This document shows, in pieces, positions 26,936 to 35,959 of a stretch of 60,607 nucleotides of DNA (its first letter is position 1; each line of letters starts with the position of its first letter). The stretch covers positions 1 to 60,607 of the forward strand of contig JAFWWO010000026.1 in NCBI GenBank assembly GCA_017523325.1. Reading direction: 5' to 3'. The DNA is from Anaerotignum sp. GTDB taxonomy: Bacteria > Bacillota > Clostridia > Lachnospirales > Anaerotignaceae. The position numbers were made by a program, and so were the translations under genes. A model generated the notes under the pieces. That model saw only the letters and a list, made by a program, of their open reading frames with translations. It ran no database searches and was not told the origin of the DNA.

Positions 26936-27842
26936 TTTCCTTGCCCCCTCTCTTGACATGGCTGGCGTTATACCGCCCCTTCAGATGAGGCACCGCCAAA
27001 AATGCCGCTACAATCAGGGCGCTAATCAGCTTCATATCCGTCGTTTCCAGACCCAGCCACAGCACCACTGCAATGACAACGAAATACAATATGGCACCTA
27101 CCACAACACTCACCAGACGCAAAGCGAAATTGGTAAAGAGTTTGCCGAAAATCACCCCGCCGATGATGACTGCCGCCAAGCCAATGACAATGGCACCACG
27201 CCCCATATTGACATCGGCATTGCCCTGATACTGGGCGTAAAGCCCGCCGGCCAGCCCCACCAGACCATTGGAAAGCATCAGCCCGATGACCTTCATCACC
27301 ATGGTATTGATACCCTGGGCACGGGACATATTTTCGTTATTGCCCGTGGCACGAATGGCACGGCCCAATTCCGTGCCGAAGAACCAATACAGCACACCAA
27401 TCACAATCACACAAAACAACGCAGAAACCATCATCGCCTTAGGAATATCCCGCAGGCTCAATATCAAATCGTATTTATCCACGCTGATGGCCTGATTGGA
27501 TTTTCCCATAATGCGCATATTGATGGAGTACAGCCCCAGTTGGGTCAAAATACCGGAAAGGATACCGGGAATACCGAAGGCCGCATGAAACAGCCCCGTC
27601 ACCAAACCTGCCGCCATGCCTGCCAGCGTGGCACAAATTAACGCCACATACACATTCTGCCCGGACAGCATCATCATTACCGCCACAGCGCCGCCGGTGG
27701 CGATACTGCCGTCCACAGTCAAATCCGCATAGTCCAATACTTTATATGTAATATATACCCCAATGGCCATCACGCCCCATATCAGCCCTTGGGCGATAGA
27801 GCCAGGCAAAGCTCTCATTAACGCCATAATATCCAAATTCAT
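26928..27842 (-). CDS. ABC transporter permease, TrpY-like
   Basis: A 304-residue membrane protein with eight or nine helices in the branched-chain-amino-acid permease superfamily: SIAQGLIWGVMAIGVYITYK and YADLTVDGSIATGGAV near the N-terminus, GTELGRAIRATGNNENMSRAQGI in the coupling loop. This form pairs with ABC_sub_bind lipoproteins; some members import tryptophan or tyrosine, others are unproven. A hairpin in the 130-bp gap after the binding protein gene may lower its expression relative to the lipoprotein. Confidence 0.92.
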   Translation of the reverse strand: MNLDIMALMRALPGSIAQGLIWGVMAIGVYITYKVLDYADLTVDGSIATGGAVAVMMMLSGQNVYVALICATLAGMAAGLVTGLFHAAFGIPGILSGILTQLGLYSINMRIMGKSNQAISVDKYDLILSLRDIPKAMMVSALFCVIVIGVLYWFFGTELGRAIRATGNNENMSRAQGINTMVMKVIGLMLSNGLVGLAGGLYAQYQGNADVNMGRGAIVIGLAAVIIGGVIFGKLFTNFALRLVSVVVGAILYFVVIAVVLWLGLETTDMKLISALIVAAFLAVPHLKGRYNASHVKRGGKENA

Positions 27843-27890
27843 CGGAAATTCCTCCGTTTTCTTTAATAATGCTCGCCCCCATAGGCGAAT

Positions 27891-27921
27891 GAAAAGAGAA
27901 CTCCCGGTTTTAGGAGTTCTC
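27891..27921 (-). terminator. Intercistronic attenuator hairpin
   Basis: Minus strand GAGAACTCC (27921-27913) pairs with GGAGTTCTC (27904-27896) followed by TTTTC. Its place between binding protein and permease suggests partial termination so that the lipoprotein is made in excess. Confidence 0.6.
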
Positions 27922-27972
27922 CTGTATCTTCTTTATTGAGGACGCCCTAAAGCTCCGCTATTCTGTTGCAAA

Positions 27973-28959
27973 TTACTCAATGACAACCATATCCTCCGGC
28001 ATGGTGATGCCCAAAGCCTCTGCCACTTCTGCGTTATATTTTGCCACAATATTATCGGAAACATACGCAATGGGCATGGTTGCAGGGTCAGCGCCGTTTA
28101 CCAAAATTTCATAAGCCATTTCGCCGGCCTTTTGCCCCAGCTCGTAATAACTGATGCTCAGTGTTGCCAAACCGCCGCCTGCACAGAGATTTTCCTCCCC
28201 GCAGATCACAGGAATGCCTGCCGGAACCGTCACATTTTTGATGATTTCCACATTATTTGCAATGGTATTATCCGTAGGGATATACACCGTATCACATTCG
28301 CTGATGGCTTTTGTAATGACAGCCTGAATTTCATTGGAGTCCGCCGCTGTATATTCCGCCGATTCCAGACCGGCATCTGCCAGATATTTCTTCGCCAAAT
28401 CCGCCTGGAAAATGGAGTTGGGTTCCGCACTGCAATATACAATAGCAACCTTCTTTGCATCGGGGCAAACTTTTTGCAGCAATGCAATCTGTTCGTCCAC
28501 AGGCGCCAAATCGGAAACACCGGTTACGTTTGTGCCGGGAGCATCGTTTTCATTGATGACACCTGCTGTTTTATAATCCGTTACGGAAGTACCCACAATG
28601 GGAATATCTGCCGTGGCCGCCGCCGCAGACTGCAACGCCGTTGTCGCATTTGCCATAATCAAATCCACATCATTAGAAACGAATTTCGTAGCAATGGTGG
28701 TGCAGTTTGTCTGTTCCCCCTGGGCGTTCTGGTAATCGAACTGAACATCATCACCCAACAGCTCTTTCAGCTTATCCTGAAAGCCTTCCGTAGCCGCATC
28801 CAACGCGGGATGCTCCAACAGCTGCACAATACCTACGGTGTACGCCGCATCGGCATTTGTTTCACCCTCGGCAGGATTTGAATTGCCGCCACAGCCTGTC
28901 ATTGCCATTACCGCTGCCATCAAAGCGGCGGAAATACCCGCCCATTTTTTCATTTTCAT
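27973..28959 (-). CDS. ABC transporter substrate-binding lipoprotein (ABC_sub_bind family)
   Basis: A 328-residue lipoprotein. The signal peptide MKMKKWAGISAALMAAVMAM ends in the lipobox-like MTGC, followed by a low-complexity spacer. The mature domain has TVGIVQLLEHPALDAATEGF, LIMANATTALQSAAAATADI, AIVYCSAEPNS and SISYYELGQKAGEMAYEIL, the pattern of TrpX-like binding proteins. The ligand cannot be told from sequence; aromatic amino acids are a possibility. The ATG at 28959 follows AAAGGAG. First gene of the three-gene operon. Confidence 0.92.
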   Translation of the reverse strand: MKMKKWAGISAALMAAVMAMTGCGGNSNPAEGETNADAAYTVGIVQLLEHPALDAATEGFQDKLKELLGDDVQFDYQNAQGEQTNCTTIATKFVSNDVDLIMANATTALQSAAAATADIPIVGTSVTDYKTAGVINENDAPGTNVTGVSDLAPVDEQIALLQKVCPDAKKVAIVYCSAEPNSIFQADLAKKYLADAGLESAEYTAADSNEIQAVITKAISECDTVYIPTDNTIANNVEIIKNVTVPAGIPVICGEENLCAGGGLATLSISYYELGQKAGEMAYEILVNGADPATMPIAYVSDNIVAKYNAEVAEALGITMPEDMVVIE

Positions 28960-29015
28960 TGAAATCTCTCCTTTTTCTACAACCGTATTGAAATATATTA
29001 GTATTGAAACACATT

Positions 29016-29037
29016 CGCACACACCCGCGTGTGTGCG
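29016..29037. promoter_or_regulatory. Palindrome at the ABC operon start, candidate operator or leader hairpin
   Basis: Nine-base perfect arms CGCACACAC and GTGTGTGCG around a four-base centre. It lies about 11 to 32 bases downstream of the expected transcription start, where a bound repressor or an RNA hairpin would act. Two direct copies of GTATTGAAA (28985-28993 and 29001-29009) lie between it and the gene. Confidence 0.6.
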
Positions 29038-29054
29038 TTACCTCGTTAAAGTAT

Positions 29055-29082
29055 ATTATAGCACGCCTTTCTGCCTTGTCAA
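29055..29082 (-). promoter_or_regulatory. Promoter of ABC transporter operon
   Basis: Minus strand TTGACA (29082-29077), 16-bp spacer, TATAAT (29060-29055): both boxes are consensus. Confidence 0.85.
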
Positions 29083-29220
29083 GGGAAAAATATGCGGTTT
29101 TTACGGTAGTTTTCCCCGTTTTTTTGTTCAAAATGCAGAAGGCACTTTTTTTGCCAAAAACTCCCATAAAAAATAAAATACCGCAGGCGAACGCCTGCGG
29201 CTGAATTACCGTGTCATTTT

Positions 29221-29670
29221 TTATTTGCCCTGAAGCAATTCCTTTACAAAGCCACCGACAACCTTCATATCTGCACGGCCTTTGACCTTGGAAGTCACCA
29301 AACCCATGACTTTTCCCATATCTTTAATGGTAGCCGCGCCGGTTTCATCAATGGCTTCTTTTACGATTTTACGGATTTCGTCTTCGCTCAACTGCTCGGG
29401 AAGGTAGCTTAACAAAATATCCATTTCCTGCTTGAGTTTTTCAATCAAATCTTCTCTGCCGCTTTTAACAAAATCAGGCATAGAATCCCGTCTGCTTTTC
29501 AGCTGCTTGGAGATGACCTCGATTACGCCTTCATCGTCCAACTCGATCTTGTTGTCCTTTTCAATCTGCAAGATACCGGAACGAATCAGCTGAATCGTAT
29601 CCTTACGCAGGGCATCTTTTTCTTTCATCGCAGTTTTCAAATCTGCAAAAAGCTGTTCTTTTAATGACAT
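29221..29670 (-). CDS. yqeY: GatB/YqeY domain protein
   Basis: A 149-residue protein with the family signatures LKTAMKEKDALRKDTIQLIRSGI, EQLSEDEIRKIVKEAI and DMGKVMGLVTSKVKGRADMK. It is homologous to the tRNA-binding tail domain of GatB; the cellular role of stand-alone YqeY is not settled. It follows rpsU by 32 bases, the standard Firmicutes pairing. AAAGGGATG precedes the ATG at 29670. Confidence 0.93.
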   Translation of the reverse strand: MSLKEQLFADLKTAMKEKDALRKDTIQLIRSGILQIEKDNKIELDDEGVIEVISKQLKSRRDSMPDFVKSGREDLIEKLKQEMDILLSYLPEQLSEDEIRKIVKEAIDETGAATIKDMGKVMGLVTSKVKGRADMKVVGGFVKELLQGK

Positions 29671-29702
29671 ATTATCATCCCTTTTCGCTACACTTAGATT
29701 CA

Positions 29703-29879
29703 TTATCTGAATTTACGTTTTCTAGCGGCTTCGGATTTCTTTTTGCGTTTTACGCTGGGTTTGTCATAATGCTCTCTTTTGCGAACTTCGCCCATGATAC
29801 CATCTCTGGCACAAGTTCTTTTAAAGCGGCGCAGTGCGCTGTCCAAGGATTCATTTTCTTTTACTTTTACCTCTGACAT
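29703..29879 (-). CDS. rpsU: 30S ribosomal protein S21
   Basis: A 58-residue basic protein: [40 protein letters not shown], ending [13 protein letters not shown]. This is full-length bS21. GAGGGAGG precedes the ATG. It has its own consensus promoter and is co-transcribed with yqeY. Confidence 0.97.
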   Translation of the reverse strand: MSEVKVKENESLDSALRRFKRTCARDGIMGEVRKREHYDKPSVKRKKKSEAARKRKFR

Positions 29880-29965
29880 GAATTTCCCTCCCTCCCAGTG
29901 CGAGATTCGTTTGTTGCAAGATGGCCAAAGGCGGCTAACTCGCCCCTTTTACCATACATTTTAGA

Positions 29966-29994
29966 ATTATACACAAAAAAATCCGCAACGTCAA
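29966..29994 (-). promoter_or_regulatory. rpsU promoter
   Basis: Minus strand TTGACG (29994-29989), 17-bp spacer, TATAAT (29971-29966), with a leader of about 80 bases. Confidence 0.8.
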
Positions 29995-30068
29995 CAAAAA
30001 TACTCTCAAATTTATGAAGAAAAATCAAATCAGCGGAAAGCCGTCGGAAAATCTCATTGTTATCGTCT

Positions 30069-32279
30069 TTATTTCAGCTTATTTCTCTCCAGCACCACCA
30101 TACCCAAGGGCGGCACCTTCAAATTTACGCTATATTGACAGCGGTTCCAAGGGATTTCCTCGCTCTCCAAGGGCTCCGTATTCTTCACACCACTGCCGCC
30201 GAAGCGCTGTTCATCGCTGTTGAATACCTCCCGATAGCTGCCCGGCTGCGGTACGCCCAAGCGAAACTCAAAATAGGTATTGGGCGTAAAATTGCAGACA
30301 AACAACAACTCTTTTTCCTCACTGTGGCGCAAAAAGGATACCACCGAGCTTTCGTTATCGTCACATTCTATCCAAGAAAAGCCATCGGGGGCAAAATCCC
30401 GCTCCCAAAAAGGGCTTTCCTTCAAATAAAAGTGGTTCAATTCCTTCACATACTGCTTGGTACGCTGATGGTCCGCATACTGCAGCAAATGCCAATCCAG
30501 ACTGCGGCTTTCGCTCCATTCCTGATACTGCCCGAACTCACCGCCCATAAACAGCAGCTTTTTCCCCGGGTGCCCATACATAAAACCATAGGCCAGACGC
30601 AGATTGGCAAATCTCTGCCAATCGTCCCCGGGCATCTTCCCGATCATGGCACTTTTCTCATGAACCACTTCATCATGGGACAGCACCAGTATAAAATTCT
30701 CCGAATGGGCATACGCCATGGCAAAGGTCAGCTTATTATGATGATACTTTCGATATATGGGGTCTTTTTTGATATAAAACAGGAAATCGTTCATCCAGCC
30801 CATATTCCATTTCAGGGTAAAGCCAAGCCCGTCCTCATCGGCATTTTTCGTCACACCGGGCCATGCGGTAGATTCCTCGGCAATCATTACCACGCCGGGC
30901 TGGCGTTTTGCCATAATGGAATTGAGGTGCTTCAAAAATTCCACTGCCTCCATGTTTTCCCTGCCGCCGTATTGGTTGGGCAGCCATTGTCCGTCATATT
31001 TGCAAAAATCCAGATATAACATAGATGCTACCGCATCTACCCGCAGCCCGTCCAGATGATACACCTCTGCCCAAAATAAAGCATTGGCCAGCAGGAAGTT
31101 TGCCACTTCTTTCCTGCCGTAATTGAAGATATAAGTGCCCCATTGGATATGCTCTCCTCTGCGAGGATCCTCATGCTCATACAGCGCTGTACCGTCAAAA
31201 CGTGCAAGACCGAAGCTGTCCTTCGGGAAATGGGCAGGCACCCAGTCCAAAATCACGCCGATGCCGTTTTGGTGACAGGTGTCTATGAAATGCTTGAATT
31301 CGTCCGGCGTGCCGTAACGGCTGGTGGGGGCATAATACCCCGTCACCTGATAGCCCCAGCTGCCGTCATAGGGATACTCCGATACCGGCAACAGCTCAAT
31401 ATAGCTATACCCCATATCCTTTACATAAGGTACCAAACGCTCCGCCAACTCCGTATAAGTCAGACAGCGGTTCTCCTCCTCCGGAATCCGCATCCAAGAG
31501 CCTAAATGCACCTCATAAATATTCATGGGCGTGGTATAGGGGCTTTTCTTTTTCCGCGCCGTCATCCAACGGCGGTCCTTCCATTTATACCGTTTCAGCG
31601 GGAACAATACAGACGCCGTTTCCGGCCTGACTTGGGCATAAAGGGCATAGGGATCCGCCTTATCCACATGGCCGCCGTCCCACTGCACCACATGGAATTT
31701 ATACTGATCTCCTTCCTTCAAGCCGGGAATAAACAACTCCCAAATGCCGGAATCCCCCAGCTTTCGCATGGGGTGGCGGCGGCTGTCCCAAAGGTTGAAA
31801 TTCCCGATAACACTAACGCCCCTTGCATTGGGCGCCCAGACCGTAAACGCCGCCCCTCTGGCTCCGTCATGGGTCATGAGCCTGCCGCCCATTTTCTCAT
31901 AAATCTCATAATGGTTCCCTGCACCGAATAAATATCTGTCATAATCGGAAAGAGTGGGGGTAAAGGAATAGGGGTCGTACCCCTGCCAGCTATGGCCGGA
32001 AAAATCCGTATATTCCAGCTTATAGCGGAACCATTCCTGCCTTTCGGCAATCACAACCTCAAAAAAGCCGTCCTGATGGATTTTTTCCATGGGGTATCTG
32101 TTCCGCTTTTCCGCCATATCAATGACGGTGATTTTTTCTGCGCCCGGCAAAAATGCCCGCACGGCAATCATAGACTTCCCTTTTACCGTAATCTCGTGCA
32201 TACCCAGTATGGTATGCGGATCGCCATGCTCTCCGTTTACAATATGAAAAATATCATACAGCTCTGCTGTACCAATCAT
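30069..32279 (-). CDS. glgB: 1,4-alpha-glucan branching enzyme
   Basis: A 736-residue GH13 enzyme that makes alpha-1,6 branches in glycogen. An N-terminal CBM48-like region (GDPHTILGMHEI, ARGVSVIGNFNLWDSRRHPM) precedes the barrel; catalytic motifs are LDGLRVDAVASMLYLDF (Asp nucleophile), MIAEESTAWPGVT (Glu acid/base) and LVLSHDEVVH. It ends with the C-terminal beta domain (PPLGMVVLERN). Full length. No other glycogen synthesis gene is adjacent; glgP is 25 kb to the left. Confidence 0.97.
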   Translation of the reverse strand: MIGTAELYDIFHIVNGEHGDPHTILGMHEITVKGKSMIAVRAFLPGAEKITVIDMAEKRNRYPMEKIHQDGFFEVVIAERQEWFRYKLEYTDFSGHSWQGYDPYSFTPTLSDYDRYLFGAGNHYEIYEKMGGRLMTHDGARGAAFTVWAPNARGVSVIGNFNLWDSRRHPMRKLGDSGIWELFIPGLKEGDQYKFHVVQWDGGHVDKADPYALYAQVRPETASVLFPLKRYKWKDRRWMTARKKKSPYTTPMNIYEVHLGSWMRIPEEENRCLTYTELAERLVPYVKDMGYSYIELLPVSEYPYDGSWGYQVTGYYAPTSRYGTPDEFKHFIDTCHQNGIGVILDWVPAHFPKDSFGLARFDGTALYEHEDPRRGEHIQWGTYIFNYGRKEVANFLLANALFWAEVYHLDGLRVDAVASMLYLDFCKYDGQWLPNQYGGRENMEAVEFLKHLNSIMAKRQPGVVMIAEESTAWPGVTKNADEDGLGFTLKWNMGWMNDFLFYIKKDPIYRKYHHNKLTFAMAYAHSENFILVLSHDEVVHEKSAMIGKMPGDDWQRFANLRLAYGFMYGHPGKKLLFMGGEFGQYQEWSESRSLDWHLLQYADHQRTKQYVKELNHFYLKESPFWERDFAPDGFSWIECDDNESSVVSFLRHSEEKELLFVCNFTPNTYFEFRLGVPQPGSYREVFNSDEQRFGGSGVKNTEPLESEEIPWNRCQYSVNLKVPPLGMVVLERNKLK

Positions 32280-32367
32280 GCTATCGTCCCCTTTACAGGT
32301 TTACAGAATATAGGCTTGTCCCTATTATCCATTTATGATAAAAGCCATTGGCTATCCCATCGCCGTC

Positions 32368-32637
32368 GCCCTGCGGGATTCGCAGCTACCGCATCGCCGC
32401 CCTGCGAGATTCGCAGCTATCGCCATCGCCGCCCTGCGAGATTCGCAGCTGTCGCATCACATATCGCCCTGCGGTATTCGCAGCTGCCGCTGCTCATCAT
32501 GGGCTATCGCCCAATGTGATTCCGCTTGTAGCCATGCAGATGTATGCGAGCATCTCTCGCCCTACACTCTTACCTCGCCGTCGTCCTGCGGCATTCGCAA
32601 CTGCCGCATCACATATCGCCCTGCGGTATTCACAGCT
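32368..32637 (+). repeat. Six degenerate 20-bp hairpin repeats
   Basis: Units close to GCCCTGCGGNATTCGCAGCT start at 32368, 32399, 32431, 32466, 32583 and 32618. Each is a small dyad (CTGCG .. CGCAG). The first four are 31-35 bp apart, separated by variable CGC/ATCGC-rich spacers; the last two are 35 bp apart. A reverse-complement match to the left part (GGAATCCCGCAGGGC) closes the block at 32726-32740. Confidence 0.85.
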
Positions 32638-32705
32638 ACCGCTGCTCATCATGGGCTATCGCCCAATGTGATTCCGCTTGTAGCCATGCAGATGTATGCG
32701 AGCAT
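32454..32705 (+). repeat. 100-bp direct duplication with 152-bp period
   Basis: Bases 32454-32553 and 32606-32705 are the same apart from two differences that I can count (both inside or next to the 20-bp unit). The copy includes one 20-bp unit, CTCATCATGGGCTATCGCCC, and the left arm of the 25-bp inverted repeat. Confidence 0.9.
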
Positions 32706-32731
32706 TCATCTGCATGGCTACAAGCGGAATC
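32670..32731. repeat. Perfect 25-bp inverted repeat (long hairpin)
   Basis: Arms 32670-32694 and 32707-32731 are exact reverse complements, beginning GATTCCGCTTGTAGCC, around a 12-nt centre that itself contains ATGC-GA-GCAT. There is no T run after it, so it is not a simple terminator. Confidence 0.9.
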
Positions 32732-32837
32732 CCGCAGGGCTTGTTGCTTCATGAACATTATACCCCGATCTACGCACTTTGCCAATCCAAAAAGTACAGC
32801 CATTCCGACAAAAACCCCAATCAGTCCAAGCCATCGC

Positions 32838-32866
32838 TTGCCATTCGACAAAAAAAAGAATATACT
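32838..32866 (+). promoter_or_regulatory. Promoter of the metallo-hydrolase gene
   Basis: TTGCCA (32838-32843), 17-bp spacer, TATACT (32861-32866), about 75 bases before the start codon. Confidence 0.7.
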
Positions 32867-32945
32867 ATGATAAGATAAATTATATCAGAAAACGGATTTT
32901 CAATCCCTTTTCTCACAGAACACTTCCCAATAAGGAGGAAAAACC

Positions 32946-34572
32946 ATGAAACTCATGTTTTTAGGTGCTGCCCATGAGGTAACAGGCAGTTGCCATTATA
33001 TCGAAGCCTGCGGCAAAAGCATATTGCTGGACTGCGGCATGGAACAAGGGCGGGATATTTACGAAAATCAGGAAATCCCCGTTTCTGCGGCGGATATTGA
33101 CTATGTTTTCCTCTCCCATGCCCATATCGACCATTCCGGTCTTTTGCCCATGCTCTATAAAAACGGATTCTCCGGCGAAATTTACGCCACGGAAGCCACA
33201 ACGGATTTATGTCGTATCATGCTATTGGACAGCGCCCATATTCAGGAATTTGAGGCCCAATGGCGCAACCGAAAGGCAAAAAGAGCCGGTGCCGAGCCCT
33301 TCCAACCTCTTTATACCACAGAGGAAGCAACGGCTGTGCTGGAGCATTTCGTCCCCTGCGATTATATGCGGAAAATTCCCGTAGCAGAGGGCATTGAACT
33401 GCGTTTTACGGACGTTGGGCATTTATTGGGTTCCTCCAGTATAGAGGTGTGGCTGACGGAGGACGGTGTGACCAAAAAACTGGTATTCTCCGGTGATATC
33501 GGCAATATCAATCAGCCTATTATCCACGACCCCCGCTACACGGCAGAAGCGGATTATGTCATCATGGAAAGCACCTATGGCGACCGTTACCATGATGTTC
33601 CGCCGGATTATGTGGCAGAGCTGGCGCGGCATATTCAGGAAACCCTCGACAGAGGCGGCAATCTGGTCATCCCTTCCTTCGCTGTGGGGCGTACCCAGGA
33701 AATGCTCTATTTCATACGGGAAATCAAAGAGCGAAAATTGGTTCATGGGCATGACGGATTTAAGGTCTATGTGGACAGCCCCCTTGCCATAGAGGCCACG
33801 AAGGTCTTTGTGGAAAACTACCTGGATTGCTACGACACCGCCGCCATGGAACTGGTGAAAAAAGGCATCAATCCCTTGGAATTTCAAGGCTTGACCACAG
33901 CCATCACCGCAGAGGATTCCCAAGCCATCAATTTTGACCGAGAGCCGAAGGTCATCATTTCCGCCTCCGGTATGTGCGAAGCAGGGCGTATCCGCCACCA
34001 TTTGAAGCATAACCTCTGGCGGCCGGAATCCACCATACTTTTCGTCGGCTATCAAGCCATCGGCACTTTAGGGCGCGCCATTATCGATGGGGAAAAGGAA
34101 GTGCGGCTTTTCGGCGAAACCATCAGCGTACAGGCACATATCGAACAACTTTCCGGGGTCAGCGGCCATGCGGATAAAAAAGGTCTGCTGGAATGGGTAA
34201 ACCATTTTACGGAAAAGCCCCAACGGGTATTCGTTGTGCACGGAGAGGATTTGGTTTGCGATGCATTCGCCAAATGCTTACAGGAGGACTATGGTTTTGA
34301 CGCCTATGCCCCGTTCAGCGGCGCCTGCTTTGACCTATTGACGGGACAAATGATTGCCGAGGGCGTAAAAATCCCCGTGGTACCGAAGGAATACCCTCAT
34401 GCGAAAGCCCAATCCGAGGGCGGCAGACGGGCCATGTATCTGGCGGACCAGCTGGATATTGCCGGTCAGCGTTTGTTGCGTATCATCGGGCAGAACAAGG
34501 GCGGTGCCAATCGAGATATGGAAAAAAATGCTCAAACAAATCAACGCCCTTTGCGACAAATTGGAAAGCTAA
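32946..34572 (+). CDS. Beta-CASP metallo-beta-lactamase-fold RNase-like protein (frameshifted near the end)
   Basis: MBL-fold plus beta-CASP hydrolase, likely acting on RNA. Motif 2 HAHIDH is near residue 58, TDVGHLLGSSSIEVWL, FSGDIGN, MESTYGDR, the beta-CASP FAVGRTQEMLYFI, ISASGMCEAGRIRHHL, VSGHADKKGLLEW and VFVVHGED follow in order. At 34522-34528 there is an A7 run. As written the frame shifts there and runs on to 34742, through a terminator and into the antisense end of pmbA. Removing one A gives the natural-looking ending DMEKMLKQINALCDKLES and a stop at 34570-34572, six bases before the terminator; total 541 residues. AAGGAGG precedes the ATG. Confidence 0.85.
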
Positions 34573-34577
34573 AAAAC

Positions 34578-34610
34578 AAGCTCTGTATCCAACGATACAG
34601 AGCTTTTCTA
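34578..34610. terminator. Bidirectional terminator
   Basis: AAGCTCTGTATC (34578-34589) pairs with GATACAGAGCTT (34594-34605) around a 4-nt loop, between convergent genes. Confidence 0.85.
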
Positions 34611-34611
34611 T

Positions 34612-35955
34612 TTACAGACCCGCAATATCCATTTCTCTTGCCAACACAGAGGGCGAACCAATGCCGCCGGAAGAGAAGTACAAATCCTCGCCTACCGCCT
34701 CTATTTTTTCCAGCAGGCGGTAAAAATTGCCCGCTATGGTAATCTGCTCCACCGGGCGGGTGATTTGCCCATTTTCCACCAAAAACCCCTCGGCAGAAAG
34801 GGAAAAATCTCCGGAAACACTGTTGGTACCGGCGTGTAGGCCCATAAAATCCGTCAGAAGCAGGCCATTTTGCATTTCCTGTATCAGCCGCTCTACGGTA
34901 TGCTCCCCTTTTTGCAGATAAAAATTGGTGCAGGCTGTTTTTACCGATCCCGTCAAGGCCGCCTTAAAGCCGTTGCCCGTGGAGGGAACACCGTCCTTTT
35001 TGGCAGATTTGCGGTTATAGAGCAGTGTTTTCAATTCACCCTTTTCGATAATCGCCTTGTTCTTACCGGAAACTCCCTCGCTATCAAAGGGGGTCGAGGC
35101 ATAGCCCCCTGCCAAAAGGGCATCGTCCCGCAGGGTCACCTGTTCGGAGGCAATTTTTGTACCTGCTTTCCCCTGCAATAGAGAAAAGCCCTTCTGGGCA
35201 TTTTCCGCAAAAAACACACCGCAAAATGCACCCAACAAAGCCGCCATAGGCTTTCCGTCCAATATTACAGCGTATTTGCCGCTGGGCACGGAGGCTGCAC
35301 CCAAATGAGCCGCCGCTCGTTTTGCCGCTTCCCGCCCGGTTTTTTCCGGGTCAAAGCCTTCCCAGTTCCGATCCTTCCAGAAAAAAGAGCCGGTTTTGGT
35401 TTCCTCCCCTTTTTTGGCAATGGCGGAAACGTATGCCGTAGCAAAGTTTTTTGCAAATGACACATCTAAGCCCTTACTGTTTTTGATGGCAACCTCCGTA
35501 AGAGCGGTCCCAAGCACACAATAATCCAAAGAGGCAATCTCCTCCGCCCCTGCCAATGCCGCCTGTTCCATGCGTTTTGCCGCCACAATTTTTTCCTCCG
35601 GCGTCAGCCGTTCCAAGCCTTCATGAACGCCTACCAAAAGAGGATAGCTTTCCTCGCCTTCATAAAGCTCCTCTTTTTCCTCGGGCGTAAGCAAAGCGGC
35701 ATTTCCCTTCGCCCCTGTCAGCAAAAAGGGTATGGCCGCCTCCTCCAACCGCTCCGTATAAGCATAACCTGTCCGCCCCTGAAAATTGCCCCGAAAGGAA
35801 AGGCCTTCCTGTCGGCTGTTTTCGTAGCTGGCGATTTCGCCTTCTAATATCAGCACCTCAAAGCTCGTTCCACCCCGATAATAAACCTCGCACTCTGTAA
35901 AGCCTTCCGCCAATGCCGCCGCTATAACCTTTTCCTGAAATTCCGTTCGTTCCAT
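34612..35955 (-). CDS. pmbA: TldE/PmbA-like metalloprotease subunit
   Basis: A 447-residue TldD/PmbA-family protein: GFTECEVYYRGGTSFEVLILEGEI, NSRQEGLSFRGNFQGRTGYAYT, SEGVSGKNKAIIEKGELKTLLYNRKSAKK and LEKIEAVGEDLYFSSGGIGSPSVL. It lacks the HExxxH zinc motif, so it should be the non-catalytic partner of the TldD encoded just upstream. The complex degrades peptides such as microcin or toxin/antitoxin tails in characterised species. The ATG at 35955 follows GGGGGTGAG and is four bases after tldD. Confidence 0.9.
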   Translation of the reverse strand: MERTEFQEKVIAAALAEGFTECEVYYRGGTSFEVLILEGEIASYENSRQEGLSFRGNFQGRTGYAYTERLEEAAIPFLLTGAKGNAALLTPEEKEELYEGEESYPLLVGVHEGLERLTPEEKIVAAKRMEQAALAGAEEIASLDYCVLGTALTEVAIKNSKGLDVSFAKNFATAYVSAIAKKGEETKTGSFFWKDRNWEGFDPEKTGREAAKRAAAHLGAASVPSGKYAVILDGKPMAALLGAFCGVFFAENAQKGFSLLQGKAGTKIASEQVTLRDDALLAGGYASTPFDSEGVSGKNKAIIEKGELKTLLYNRKSAKKDGVPSTGNGFKAALTGSVKTACTNFYLQKGEHTVERLIQEMQNGLLLTDFMGLHAGTNSVSGDFSLSAEGFLVENGQITRPVEQITIAGNFYRLLEKIEAVGEDLYFSSGGIGSPSVLAREMDIAGL

Positions 35956-35959
35956 AGGC

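Larger units (their letters stand above)
32280..32945. other. 666-bp non-coding region with repeat block
   Basis: Between glgB and the metallo-hydrolase. It holds the repeat block (32368-32740) and, from about 32838, the promoter of the downstream gene. Open frames across the repeats have no ribosome site and no recognisable protein, so I regard the block as non-coding. Confidence 0.7.

Noticed and set aside
29001..29045. The GTGTGTGCG palindrome as an intrinsic terminator
   Set aside because: No T run follows it on either strand and it lies just after the promoter, so operator or leader roles fit better.
32368..32637. Possible CRISPR array
   Set aside because: Units are degenerate, spacing is irregular (31 to 117 bp), spacers resemble each other, and there are no cas genes in the window.
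32335..32870. Overlapping open frames across the repeat block
   Set aside because: They exist in several frames because the repeats lack stops; no ribosome site, and the products merely repeat the DNA units.
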